Source: Breznakiella homolactica
Lineage (GTDB): Bacteria > Spirochaetota > Spirochaetia > Treponematales > Breznakiellaceae
DNA: 64,000 nucleotides
Direction: 5' to 3'
NCBI RefSeq assembly: GCF_016616095.2
Contig: NZ_CP067089.2
Location: 3,472,001-3,536,000, forward strand
Part shown: positions 1-8,191 of the stretch, piece by piece
Position numbering within the stretch: position 1 is the stretch's first letter
Layout: each line of letters opens with the position of its first letter
Translations under genes and position numbers: made by a program
Notes under the pieces: model-generated
What the model saw: the letters and a program-made list of their open reading frames with translations, nothing else
Told to the model about the DNA's origin: nothing
The model's database searches: none

Positions 1-927
1 AATGGATTGGTGGAATTTGATCAGTTTTCCAACATGAGCAGTTTCGTGCAGAATGGGCTTATTGTTTCCGGGGATAAACGGGTCGGGAGGCCCGTCAGAA
101 TTGACGCCTCGGGAACGTCCCACCGGGCTGTATATCTTAATTCTTCCTTGGTATCGCCGCCGCCGCCGCTGCCGCGCGTCACCCTGCGGAATCTGGAGAT
201 CACCGGGGGAACCGCCGTGGGTAACTACGCCACGCCCCGCGGAGGTGGTATATTCAACCTCGGAGGAACCCTCTACCTCGAAGACTGTGATATCCATGGC
301 AACAGAGGCGAAAAGGGCGGCGGCCTGTATATCGATACTGCCGGTAATATAATGATTGAAACAGGCACGACCCGTATCCGCAACAACAGGGCTACCGATG
401 GGATCAGTGATACCAACGGCGGCGGGGTCTTTATCAGTTCGATGGGCGCTTTTGAAGTAAAAGAAGACGCCCAGGCTTTTATTACCGGGAACACCGCTGG
501 TGATGGCGGCGGCTTTTATTTGGACGGCGGAAGGCTCACGCTGCGGAACGGCTCGGTATACAATAACACCGCGAGTTCCGGTTTTGGGTCCGGAGTATAC
601 CTTGATAAGTATAGTTCCTTCCAAATAGGCAAAGGGGCGGTGGTAGCATCCGCGGACCGGACTTACCTGGACAGCGGCGCCTCCGTCAGCAGATTGGGGA
701 AGGCCCTGTCCCCGGAAACAGCCAAGGACATGGACGGCAATACGGGAAGGTTTACCTATTCCCTGCTGCTGCAGCCGGCTGATGAAACCTCCGGAACCGT
801 GGTCCTGACCGGAGGATCTTTTACAGCCCAGGATCTCAATAAAATAAAAATTATCCTGTCGGGACTAGAGAAAAATGGATCGGACGCAATCGAACTAGTC
901 GGTACAGAGGGTAAAATCAAGCCGTGA
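1..927 (+). CDS. Right-handed beta-helix surface protein, C-terminal part
   Basis: The reading frame is open at the left edge, so only the last ~308 codons are visible. The protein is built of repeats with a Gly-Gly-Gly-aromatic/aliphatic turn (GGGIF, GGGLY, GGGVF, GGGFY near visible residues 79, 104, 138, 167) followed by short strands such as 'LYLEDCDIHGN' and 'LTLRNGSVYNN'. That pattern is typical of parallel beta-helix adhesins of the polymorphic outer-membrane type. A non-repetitive stretch of about 100 residues ends the protein; no C-terminal membrane barrel is evident, so it is probably secreted or surface-bound. It converges with the radical SAM gene on its right, only one base away. 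The N-terminus and any signal peptide lie outside the window. Confidence 0.75.
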   Translation, partial: NGLVEFDQFSNMSSFVQNGLIVSGDKRVGRPVRIDASGTSHRAVYLNSSLVSPPPPLPRVTLRNLEITGGTAVGNYATPRGGGIFNLGGTLYLEDCDIHGNRGEKGGGLYIDTAGNIMIETGTTRIRNNRATDGISDTNGGGVFISSMGAFEVKEDAQAFITGNTAGDGGGFYLDGGRLTLRNGSVYNNTASSGFGSGVYLDKYSSFQIGKGAVVASADRTYLDSGASVSRLGKALSPETAKDMDGNTGRFTYSLLLQPADETSGTVVLTGGSFTAQDLNKIKIILSGLEKNGSDAIELVGTEGKIKP

Positions 928-928
928 T

Positions 929-1930
929 TTATTGTACGAATCCGTCTTTCCAGTGCCATACCGGCAGGGACAAATCCGATGAAAAGGGGTTCCGCCGGTT
1001 AAAATCCGGGAGCCAGTCCGAGCCGGGGACGAGTTCCTGGTAAAAACCTTCTTCAATGCCGAACTCATCCAGCCAGCCGAGGACGGTTTCGTATTCCTGT
1101 TCCTCCACATAACGGCCTGGGGCCTGGCTGTTATCGCCCTCCCGCTGAACCGGGGTGTACTGCATCATCAGGGAGAGCAGGGCCTTTCCCATGGCCCGTT
1201 CGGCGTACCATCGGAGTACTTCCCGGGTGGAATCCAGATGATCCGGAAGGACCAGGTGGCGGATCATGGTTCCGGAAACCAGCACCTCGGTACTGTCTCC
1301 GCCGGAAGCGGAACCCCGGGCCGGAGCCCAGCGCAGTTCCCGCAGATCCATCATTTTCTCAACAGCGGCCTTGGCCGCTTCCGGGTAATCCGGGGCTTTA
1401 AAAAAACGCCCAGCTATACCGCTGTCCAGGGTTTTGAGGTCCGGCAGGAACACGTCCGCGGTATCCCTCAGCAGATCCAGGGCAGAAACACCCTCATAGG
1501 CCGATGAATTCCAGAGAACCGGCAGGCCAAGACCTTTCTCCCTTGCGGCTTTTATCCCTTCGGCAATCGCCGGGACAGCGTGGCTCCCCGTAACAATGTT
1601 GACATTTTCCGCCCCGGCTGCCTGCAGTTTCAGGCAGATCCCCGCGAATTCATCCGAATCCGTAACCCGGCCCATGCCGCACTGGGATATCTGCCAGTTC
1701 TGGCAGAATGTGCAGCCCAGGGTGCAGCCGGTTATAAAAACCGTTCCCGAGCCACCGTTTCCGGTAACCGGCGGCTCTTCCCCCCGGTGGATGGATGCCG
1801 AAGCGATTCTGAGATCCGCGGTTTCGCCGCAGTAACCCAGAGCTCCGGCAGTCCGGTCGGTACCGCAGCCCCGGGGACAGAGGCGGCAGGATCTGTAGGC
1901 AGCAAAACTGTCCGGGAATTCCTGTTTCAT
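929..1930 (-). CDS. Radical SAM protein, PflA-like (COG1313 type)
   Basis: The radical SAM cluster motif CxxxCxxC is seen as 'CTLGCTFCQN'. It is preceded by a Cys-rich N-terminus ('CRLCPRGCGTDR...GYCG') characteristic of the uncharacterised pyruvate-formate-lyase-activase-like subgroup. A glycine-rich SAM-binding stretch and 'FLPDLKTLD' follow in the barrel. The family is expected to cleave S-adenosylmethionine reductively with a 4Fe-4S cluster in the cytoplasm; the substrate is unknown. An ATG at 1930 is chosen; a GTG 33 bases upstream is also in frame, and neither has a strong ribosome site. It stands alone, convergent with the beta-helix gene and divergent from the RRM gene. Confidence 0.8.
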   Translation of the reverse strand: MKQEFPDSFAAYRSCRLCPRGCGTDRTAGALGYCGETADLRIASASIHRGEEPPVTGNGGSGTVFITGCTLGCTFCQNWQISQCGMGRVTDSDEFAGICLKLQAAGAENVNIVTGSHAVPAIAEGIKAAREKGLGLPVLWNSSAYEGVSALDLLRDTADVFLPDLKTLDSGIAGRFFKAPDYPEAAKAAVEKMMDLRELRWAPARGSASGGDSTEVLVSGTMIRHLVLPDHLDSTREVLRWYAERAMGKALLSLMMQYTPVQREGDNSQAPGRYVEEQEYETVLGWLDEFGIEEGFYQELVPGSDWLPDFNRRNPFSSDLSLPVWHWKDGFVQ

Positions 1931-2353
1931 GGCCCCATCATAGGGGGAAAGGGGATTTTTCACAAGATTTACCGCCGGAGGCGGCTATGTTAGGGAGAAT
2001 TTCCGATAAATTTACTTCATCAAAAAAAGAAAATAGTTGAAGGTGCCGAAAACTTCTCTTGACTTTTTCCCTGATATCCAGTTACAATACATCCAACGAG
2101 TAGGAGAACCTAAGACGTCAAAGCTATCTTTTCAACATGCTATTGTCCCTTCTGAAATTTTTGGATCCTGTCTTCCCATGGCTTTTGTTCAAAATACACA
2201 GATTACATCCAACTGCACATATGAAAGGTCCGCTCTGTCCACATCTCTGCTCAGCCCCGTTGGTTAAAGCCTTTGCTTTTCGATAACGGGTACGCGCTTA
2301 TCCTGGATAGGCGGAACATGAAAGCCCCGGAAAACCGGGCAAAGGAAGCCATA
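1931..2353. other. Intergenic region and long leader of the RRM gene
   Basis: This 423-base stretch holds no convincing gene. It contains the promoter described at 2059-2088 and, downstream of it, about 260 transcribed but apparently untranslated bases before the RRM start codon. A weak open frame (TTG start, 2037-2267) overlaps the promoter itself and resembles no known protein. Confidence 0.5.
2059..2088 (+). promoter_or_regulatory. Sigma-70-type promoter for the RRM gene
   Basis: TTGACT (2059-2064) and TACAAT (2083-2088) are separated by 18 bases. Transcription would start near 2095, giving a leader of roughly 260 bases before the ATG at 2354. Such a long leader is reminiscent of cold-shock-regulated RNA-binding protein genes; that comparison is an inference. 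Confidence 0.5.
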
Positions 2354-2653
2354 ATGGCAAAAAAACTCTATGTAGGCAATCTCTCATACCAGACTTATGA
2401 AGATGCCCTCCGCAATCTCTTTTCCTCTTTCGGAAATGTGGAATCAGTAAAAATCATCACCGACCGGGACACCGGCTATTCCAAGGGCTTCGGCTTTGTG
2501 GAAATGAGCACCGATGAAGAAGCCCAGGCTGCCATCAGCGGCACCAACGGCCAGGAATTCGAAGGCCGCACCCTCAAAGTAAACGAAGCCATGGACAAGC
2601 CTCAGCGCAGTGACCGCGGCAACGGCGGCGGCGGTTACGGCAACCGCTGGTAA
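2354..2653 (+). CDS. RRM-domain RNA-binding protein
   Basis: A 99-residue protein consisting of one RNA recognition motif. RNP2 is 'KLYVGNLSY' near residue 4 and RNP1 is 'KGFGFVEM' near residue 42. A short Gly-rich tail ends the protein ('GNGGGGYGNRW'). Such small bacterial RRM proteins bind single-stranded RNA and often respond to cold or act as RNA chaperones; the target here is unknown. The ATG at 2354 is preceded by AAGGAAG. The frame continues upstream, but the RNP2 spacing fits this start. A strong intrinsic terminator follows 5 bases after the stop codon, so the gene is monocistronic. Confidence 0.9.
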   Translation: MAKKLYVGNLSYQTYEDALRNLFSSFGNVESVKIITDRDTGYSKGFGFVEMSTDEEAQAAISGTNGQEFEGRTLKVNEAMDKPQRSDRGNGGGGYGNRW

Positions 2654-2657
2654 TACG

Positions 2658-2688
2658 AAAAAAAGCAGCCTTTTAGGCTGCTTTTTTT
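2658..2688. terminator. Bidirectional intrinsic terminator
   Basis: The hairpin AAGCAGCC-TTTTA-GGCTGCTT is flanked by an A-run on the left and a T-run on the right, so it can terminate both the RRM transcript and the leftward operon ending at 2687, whose stop codon it touches. Confidence 0.9.
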
Positions 2689-3967
2689 ATCGCTTGTTTC
2701 CCTTTTCGAGCATAATCTCCAGGACCGTTTTATCCAGGGGTACCATACCGTCGTGGGAGATTCTCTCTATAATACCGAGGGTGCTTTCCATGGATTCACC
2801 GATGATACCTTCGGAAGAAGGAACCGATCGGCCGGTCAGAGCCAGCTGCACGCCCATGGCGGCGGCCTCAACACAGGAATAAATCTTAAGGGCGCAGCTG
2901 CTTTTAGCGCCGTCACAGAGAATTCCCGTCAGGTTGCCGACCATATTGTCGATGGCCCGGGTAATATCGTCCGTATTGCCGCCGAGCAGCCGGATAAATC
3001 CGGCGGCGGTTCCCATGGCCGCGGTAAAGGCCCCGCAGAGAGCCGAAAGCCGGTCCTTGCGGTAGGTCACCATCAGGGCGGTAAGGTTCGCCAGGCAGAG
3101 AGCCCTGGCCAGATCCTCATCGCTTTTTTTAAGACCCCGGGCCAGCACTATTACGGGAACCGCGATGGTGATGCCCTGGTTGCCGCTTCCCGAGTTTATG
3201 ACCACCGGCATGGAGCAGCCAGCCATCCGGGCGTCCGAAGCCGCCGCGGCCAGAGCCGCTCCCCGGCGGAACAGTTCTCCCGGAGCGGCGCCTGCCTGCT
3301 CCCGCAGCATGGCTTTTCCGACGCCGATGCCGTAGCCTTTTTCCGCGGAATGTTGCGCAATCGACAGATTTGTTTTTGCCGCGTCTATAAGAAAGGCGAT
3401 ATCTTCCAGCGGAACACTTCCGGCGTATTCCCATATCAGGGGAAGTTTGAGCAGCTCCAGGGCTTTCGTTTTTTCCGGATCAACCGATTTATCTCCGGCG
3501 GAATCGGCGCCCCGGGATACGATGCTTACCTTATGGTGTTCGTCCCGGACCCGGGCGCACGCGGACTGTCCTCCGGCTTCCAATTCAACTTCAATAAAAA
3601 TCGGAGGAACTCCCTCGGCCAGTTCCAGACGGACCGATCCGCTGTTCAGGTAGGCCGCCGCTTCGGCTTCCTGTTCCGGGGACACATGGGACAGAAGGCT
3701 GAGGCTTTCTGTCGGGTCAGCCCCGGAAATACCCAGGGCTGCGGCCGCGGCGATTCCCTTTAACCCGGTATTGGGAATACCCACATGCATGGCGTTTTTG
3801 ATGATATCCCGGCTTGCCCTGATGGTGATTTTTTCCGGCCTGGCCCCGAGTTCTTTCCGGGCCGCGGCTCCGGCTAGGGCCGCCGCTGCCGGTTCGGTGC
3901 AGCCCATGGCGGTGATGAGTTCCTTTTTAAGAAGGCCGGTAAAAAATGTTTTGGCGGTCGTATCCAT
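2687..3967 (-). CDS. UPF0597 / L-cysteine desulfidase-like protein
   Basis: A 426-residue protein with the 'MGCTEPAA' signature near residue 20 of the UPF0597 family (serine dehydratase alpha-like; includes E. coli YhaM/CyuA and archaeal L-cysteine desulfidase). Members carry an Fe-S cluster and act on cysteine or serine. Conserved cysteines are present (Cys in GCTEP, 'ILCDGAKSSCALK' near residue 350), as is a Gly-rich 'NSGSGNQGITI' loop. It starts 26 bases after the ABC permease gene on the same strand and so is probably the last gene of that operon, ending in the terminator at 2658-2688. Substrate choice cannot be decided from sequence. Confidence 0.8.
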   Translation of the reverse strand: MDTTAKTFFTGLLKKELITAMGCTEPAAAALAGAAARKELGARPEKITIRASRDIIKNAMHVGIPNTGLKGIAAAAALGISGADPTESLSLLSHVSPEQEAEAAAYLNSGSVRLELAEGVPPIFIEVELEAGGQSACARVRDEHHKVSIVSRGADSAGDKSVDPEKTKALELLKLPLIWEYAGSVPLEDIAFLIDAAKTNLSIAQHSAEKGYGIGVGKAMLREQAGAAPGELFRRGAALAAAASDARMAGCSMPVVINSGSGNQGITIAVPVIVLARGLKKSDEDLARALCLANLTALMVTYRKDRLSALCGAFTAAMGTAAGFIRLLGGNTDDITRAIDNMVGNLTGILCDGAKSSCALKIYSCVEAAAMGVQLALTGRSVPSSEGIIGESMESTLGIIERISHDGMVPLDKTVLEIMLEKGNKR

Positions 3968-3993
3968 GTCTATTTCCTTGGGGTGAATTTCCG

Positions 3994-4812
3994 TTATCCC
4001 TTTGTGCTGCCCAGGGTCAGCCCCTCAATCTGGAAGCGCTGGAGGAAGAAATACGCCAGAATAAGGGGTACCACGGCGATGGTGGTGCCGGCCATAATAA
4101 CCGGCCAGGGCGTCGAAAGGCCTTCGCTTACGGGCAGCATGGCAATGGCCGGCATGAGGGTGAATTTTTCCCGGCTCCGCATAAAAATGAGGGGCCAGAA
4201 AAAATCGTTCCACCGGGCGATCAGCGAAAGGGCGCCCCAGGACGACAGTGCCGGAACGATGACCGGACTCACGATCCGGGTGAAGATAGCGAATTCCCGG
4301 CAGCCGTCGATCCGGGCGGATTCTATTATTTCATCAGGGAACGAACTGATGTACTGGCGCATGTAGAAAATGCCGATCGCCGTAGCGGCCCGGGGAATGA
4401 TGAGGGACCACAGGCTGTTGATAAGTCCCAGCTTCCGCATGATGATGAAGGTGGGCACCACTCCGGTTTCCGGCGGAATAAGCATGGTGAAAAGCAGCAG
4501 CATAAAAAGGAAGTTTCTTCCGGGGAATTTGTATTTTGCAAACCCGAAGCCGCCTAAGGCGCAGAAAAAAACCGTGAGTATGGTACCGATTACCGCGGTA
4601 AACATACTGTTCAGGAAATTCTGAACCAGGGGAATCAGCTGCGCGACCCGGGCGTAATTGGCGAACCCGCTGGTCCGGGTATACCCCGGGGGAACACTCA
4701 ACGATGTAGCGATCATCCACACCAGCGGAAAGATCGAGACGGCGCATAGCAGAAACGCGAGGGAATAAATGAGAACCGCGGTGCCCCGGGGTCTGTGTTT
4801 TATGGTGCTCAT
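3994..4812 (-). CDS. Sugar ABC transporter permease (MalG type)
   Basis: A 272-residue inner-membrane protein of the carbohydrate-uptake-1 permease family, with about six hydrophobic segments. The cytoplasmic EAA loop reads 'ESARIDGCREFAIFTRIVSPVIVPAL' in outline, with the invariant Gly-Asp/Cys region around residue 175; this loop contacts the ATPase. Its first bases overlap the end of the MalF-type permease gene by 4 (ATGA), which implies translational coupling. No ATPase gene is present in the operon, so a shared MsmK/UgpC-like ATPase encoded elsewhere would be needed. The sugar is unknown. Confidence 0.88.
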   Translation of the reverse strand: MSTIKHRPRGTAVLIYSLAFLLCAVSIFPLVWMIATSLSVPPGYTRTSGFANYARVAQLIPLVQNFLNSMFTAVIGTILTVFFCALGGFGFAKYKFPGRNFLFMLLLFTMLIPPETGVVPTFIIMRKLGLINSLWSLIIPRAATAIGIFYMRQYISSFPDEIIESARIDGCREFAIFTRIVSPVIVPALSSWGALSLIARWNDFFWPLIFMRSREKFTLMPAIAMLPVSEGLSTPWPVIMAGTTIAVVPLILAYFFLQRFQIEGLTLGSTKG

Positions 4813-5690
4813 GCTGACCCCCAGATACCGCCGGACTGATTTTTCATTAGCCGGGCCTGAACCACCGACACCAGCAGCAGCACCGCCGTGAGGGCGTATC
4901 CTATGGTCGACGCGTATCCCATTTTGAATATCCTGAATCCGTTTTCATACATATACTGTACCAGCGACAGGGAAGAACTGCCCGGGCCGCCTTTGGTGAG
5001 CACGTAGGGTTCGTTGAATACCCGCCAGGATTCTATTGAAAGGGTAATGGCGCTGAAGAACAGGATGGGCGCGACGCAGGGAATGGTGATGTAGATAAAG
5101 CGTTTCGCCGCCGACGCTCCGTCAATATACGCGGCTTCGTACAGTTCCGGATTTATGCCGATCAACCCGGAATAAATGATCATCATGTACCATGGGGCAT
5201 TGCGCCATACAATGAGCAGCAGCACCGGCAGTTTTGACAGCCCCGTGCTTGTGAGCCAGGGCAGGGGATTGATACCGAAAAAACCGAGGATCTGGTTAAT
5301 AAAACCCCGGTCGTCAAATAATATTGAAAATACCAGAGCCGCGGCAACGCTGGCGGTAATGTGGGGGATGAACAGTGCGGTCTGGAAATAATTTTTCTTT
5401 TTTAATCCTCCGTATGCCAGGAGCGACGCAAGCATAAACGCGATGGGAAGCACCAGGATGAGGGAAAAGAACCAGTAGTACAGAGTATTAAAGAAAGCGT
5501 CCCTGAACATGGCATCCCGGAACAGCATGGTGTAGTTTTCCAGGCCGATAAACTTTGTCGGGCCGAGGCCGTTCCACTGGCGGAAGCTGAGCCAGAAGGA
5601 CCACACCATGGGAACAAACTGGAATACTATAAACAGTATGAAGAAGGGCGCTATAAACATATAGGGAGCGGCGTATTTCCGCAGTTTCAT
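4809..5690 (-). CDS. Sugar ABC transporter permease (MalF type)
   Basis: A membrane protein of about 293 residues, partner of the downstream MalG-type permease. It begins 'MKLRKYAAPYMFIAPFF', typical of this family, and carries an EAA-like loop ('ELYEAAYIDGASAAKRFIYI') near residue 200. The start at 5690 is chosen because GAGGTG lies 6 bases upstream; an in-frame start 45 bases earlier would add an atypical leader peptide. It sits 91 bases after the substrate-binding protein gene, and an inverted GC-rich patch in that gap could stabilise the upstream mRNA. Confidence 0.88.
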   Translation of the reverse strand: MKLRKYAAPYMFIAPFFILFIVFQFVPMVWSFWLSFRQWNGLGPTKFIGLENYTMLFRDAMFRDAFFNTLYYWFFSLILVLPIAFMLASLLAYGGLKKKNYFQTALFIPHITASVAAALVFSILFDDRGFINQILGFFGINPLPWLTSTGLSKLPVLLLIVWRNAPWYMMIIYSGLIGINPELYEAAYIDGASAAKRFIYITIPCVAPILFFSAITLSIESWRVFNEPYVLTKGGPGSSSLSLVQYMYENGFRIFKMGYASTIGYALTAVLLLVSVVQARLMKNQSGGIWGSA

Positions 5691-5781
5691 ATACGGCACC
5701 TCGCAGGAAAGTAAGCCCGCGGCGGCGGAAAACAATCCGGCCGCCGCGGGTAACCGTACCGGATGGTACGGCGCTGTTTTT

Positions 5782-7116
5782 TTATTTTGCTGAAGTTTTG
5801 CCGATCCTGTCCCGCAGGACCTTGCCCATATTCTGGATGGCCTGGTTCATGGTCTGGTCGCCGGCTACGTATTTTTCCAGCTCCGAGGAAATGATGCTGT
5901 CCGCTTCGGCGTCATCCACGGTCACCCGCATGTTTACCGCCGCGTCCTGGAGGCCGAACCCTTCGGCTTCCCGGAAGGACTGTCCGCCGTAATACGGGGA
6001 CGGTTCTTTCCAGTAGGGATCATCCAGCATGGCGGTGGTAATGGGATTGGTGTAGGGCGCGTTCTGGGCTTCCATTTCATCGGTCCATTTTTTCCGGGAA
6101 TCCGGATTGGTATGGAAGTCGAGCCACATGGCTTTGTACAGGTCCGCGTATTTTCCGTTGGGTTTGTTTACGATCGCTTCAATGGCGATAACCGGGGCGC
6201 CCCGCCTGCCGATATCCTGATACATCGGCGCCGGCCGCACCCGCCATTTTCCCGCCATGTCGGGAAGGTTCATTCTGAGGAATTCATCCCAGAACGCGCC
6301 GATATAGAAGGTGGCCACTTCGCCGTTTCTGCAGGATTCGTAGAGAGGCGGCTCCATGATCCGGGATTTGAGGAGCAGGTTTTCTTCAAAGAGGGTCGCG
6401 AATGTGGTGAAGGCCCGTTTCGCTCCGGGATCGGTGTCGATTACCACATTGCCCTGGTCGTCCCAGATTTTCGCTCCCGCCTGGGGCATCAGTCCCCGGC
6501 GGCCCCAGTAGCGCCAGGTCTGTGACCGGGGATCAACGTAAGAAAGGTACGTCTTGCCGCCGCTCAGACGTTTCAGTTTGCGGCCCACTTCAATATACCC
6601 GTCGAACGTGTCCATCTCGGCGGGATCAATGCCGTACTGCTCGAACAGTTCCGCGTTGTAGAAGATAAGCTGGGGTCTGAGGGATGTGGGCAGGGCAAAA
6701 TATTTGCCCTTGTATTCAATTTCGTCGAAAGTGCCGGGAATAAAGAGGTTTTTGTTCTGATTGACGAAATCCGTCACATCCATGAGAACGCCGCCTTCAG
6801 CCAGTGCCTGCATGCTTACCGGCTGGGTCATGGTCACGTCGGGAAGATCATTATACGCCCCGGCGGTAAAGGACATCTGTATTTTCTGCCTGGCGTCGGC
6901 TTCACCTTCGGTCTGGATCATCTCAAAGGTGACGCCCTTGGTTGTATCCTGATGGTCCGCCAGGTAGTTGGTGAAAAACTTGGCCCAGTACTGGGGCTGT
7001 CCGTATCCGTACATAACCATTTTCCCTGCGGTGGATTCTTTCTTGGAGCAGGAAACCGCGGCCAGGGAAACCAGCATGGCTGCCAGTATGGCCAAACCGA
7101 AATACCTTTTTTTCAT
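5782..7116 (-). CDS. Extracellular sugar-binding lipoprotein (ABC importer)
   Basis: A 444-residue solute-binding protein of family 1. The N-terminus 'MKKRYFGLAILAAMLVSLAAVSCSKK' in outline is a lipoprotein signal with the lipobox AAVSC, so the mature protein would be anchored by its cysteine. The body has the expected Tyr/Trp-rich sugar-binding features ('YFALPTSLRPQLIFYN', 'WRYWGRRG'). ATG 7116 is chosen because AGGAG lies 7 bases upstream and it begins the signal peptide; an in-frame upstream extension has no signal. It follows the UroD-like gene by 28 bases and precedes both permeases, forming one leftward operon. Confidence 0.9.
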   Translation of the reverse strand: MKKRYFGLAILAAMLVSLAAVSCSKKESTAGKMVMYGYGQPQYWAKFFTNYLADHQDTTKGVTFEMIQTEGEADARQKIQMSFTAGAYNDLPDVTMTQPVSMQALAEGGVLMDVTDFVNQNKNLFIPGTFDEIEYKGKYFALPTSLRPQLIFYNAELFEQYGIDPAEMDTFDGYIEVGRKLKRLSGGKTYLSYVDPRSQTWRYWGRRGLMPQAGAKIWDDQGNVVIDTDPGAKRAFTTFATLFEENLLLKSRIMEPPLYESCRNGEVATFYIGAFWDEFLRMNLPDMAGKWRVRPAPMYQDIGRRGAPVIAIEAIVNKPNGKYADLYKAMWLDFHTNPDSRKKWTDEMEAQNAPYTNPITTAMLDDPYWKEPSPYYGGQSFREAEGFGLQDAAVNMRVTVDDAEADSIISSELEKYVAGDQTMNQAIQNMGKVLRDRIGKTSAK

Positions 7117-7144
7117 AACGAACTCCTTTCTATTTATTATAGTT

Positions 7145-8092
7145 TTATTTGCTATGGGCTGCTTCCACGGCCCACCGGATACGCTCCGGGGATATTTCCG
7201 TTGGAAGGGTACAGTCGGCGCCGAGGATAAAGGGAACATCCTTCATCCTGCCCCGGATATCCTGTACGGCTTTCTGAATGTCTCCGCAGGAACCATCCAC
7301 GAGAATCCCTGAGCGGTCATCCAGGCCGCCGAGGATAATTTTACCTTTAAATATTTTTGCCCCTTCCTCCAGGTCCGGATTGGACTCATGGATCGCCCAG
7401 TTGATGATTGACGCGGGATAGTCCGCGTACAGGGGAAGGCGGACCTGGTCCTTGCAGATATGCAGTATGGAAATATCGGTCTTATCCTTAATAGCGTTCA
7501 GAACCAGCAGATCCAGTGGCTTTATCCATTCCTCGAACTGTTCCGCGCTGAACCGGTAATCCTCACCGCCCAGGGCCGCGTAGTAGATTCCCGCGGCTCC
7601 CGCGTCGAGGCAGGCCAGGGAAAAATCCGCCAGCCCTTCGGCGATGGCCCGCAGTCCTCCCAGGGTTGTCCTGGGATCGGTGAAGAGGCTTTCACTCACC
7701 GGATTTCCCCGGGAAAAACGGTCCTCCGCTACCCGGCAGGCGTGGAACGCCGACGCGAATACCCCGTGTATGGTGGCCACCAGGGGAACTTTGCCGCCGA
7801 GCCGGTCCGCCAGGGCCTTGATCACATCGATCTGCTGCTGCACGAACCCGGTCTGGGCGCTGAAAGGTTTTACGTACCGCCAGTCCGATGCCGCGGTGAT
7901 ATACGCCGGAACCGTAACCCGGTATTCATTCATGACCTTCAGGAAATCAACCCCGGTCCGGCCGAGAAAGGTGAGGTGGGCTTCGATAGCCTTTTTCCCG
8001 AAAAACGCCTCTTCGGGGAAGTGCAGCCAGAAGCCGGCGGGGATTCCGGTTCCGCCGGATCCCAGTTTTGAAAGTACGGCATGTGTATCCAT
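7145..8092 (-). CDS. UroD-family protein, corrinoid methyltransferase-like
   Basis: A protein of about 315 residues of the uroporphyrinogen decarboxylase superfamily. It carries 'HICKD' near residue 220 and a later 'GADC' near residue 290, which together match the H-x-C-x(n)-C zinc motif of MtaA/CmuA-type methylcobamide methyltransferases rather than true UroD. 'ILGGLDDRSG' is the usual family turn. The start at 8092 has AGGAAA 3-8 bases upstream. It is the first gene of the operon with the sugar-type ABC importer, transcribed from a promoter that abuts the GntR regulator promoter. A role in demethylating or modifying the imported compound is an inference. Confidence 0.75.
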   Translation of the reverse strand: MDTHAVLSKLGSGGTGIPAGFWLHFPEEAFFGKKAIEAHLTFLGRTGVDFLKVMNEYRVTVPAYITAASDWRYVKPFSAQTGFVQQQIDVIKALADRLGGKVPLVATIHGVFASAFHACRVAEDRFSRGNPVSESLFTDPRTTLGGLRAIAEGLADFSLACLDAGAAGIYYAALGGEDYRFSAEQFEEWIKPLDLLVLNAIKDKTDISILHICKDQVRLPLYADYPASIINWAIHESNPDLEEGAKIFKGKIILGGLDDRSGILVDGSCGDIQKAVQDIRGRMKDVPFILGADCTLPTEISPERIRWAVEAAHSK

Positions 8093-8126
8093 ATTTCCTG
8101 TTCCTTGTTTTAGAATATCTCTAATC

Positions 8127-8173
8127 ATATTACAGATATAATTATTGATATGTCAAGAAAAATGTGATATACT
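8127..8173. promoter_or_regulatory. Back-to-back divergent promoters, likely GntR operator
   Basis: Leftward promoter: TTGACA (complement of 8151-8156), 18-base spacer, TAATAT (complement of 8127-8132). Rightward promoter: TTGATA (8145-8150), 17-base spacer, TATACT (8168-8173). The two -35 boxes abut and together form the imperfect palindrome TTGATATGTCAA, a natural place for the GntR protein to bind and control both directions. The promoters are seen in the sequence; binding is inferred. Confidence 0.7.
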
Positions 8174-8191
8174 TGCCCGCAAGGAATGGAT

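Noticed and set aside
2037..2267. 76-codon frame upstream of the RRM gene
   Set aside because: TTG start without ribosome site, overlaps the promoter and shows no protein-like pattern.
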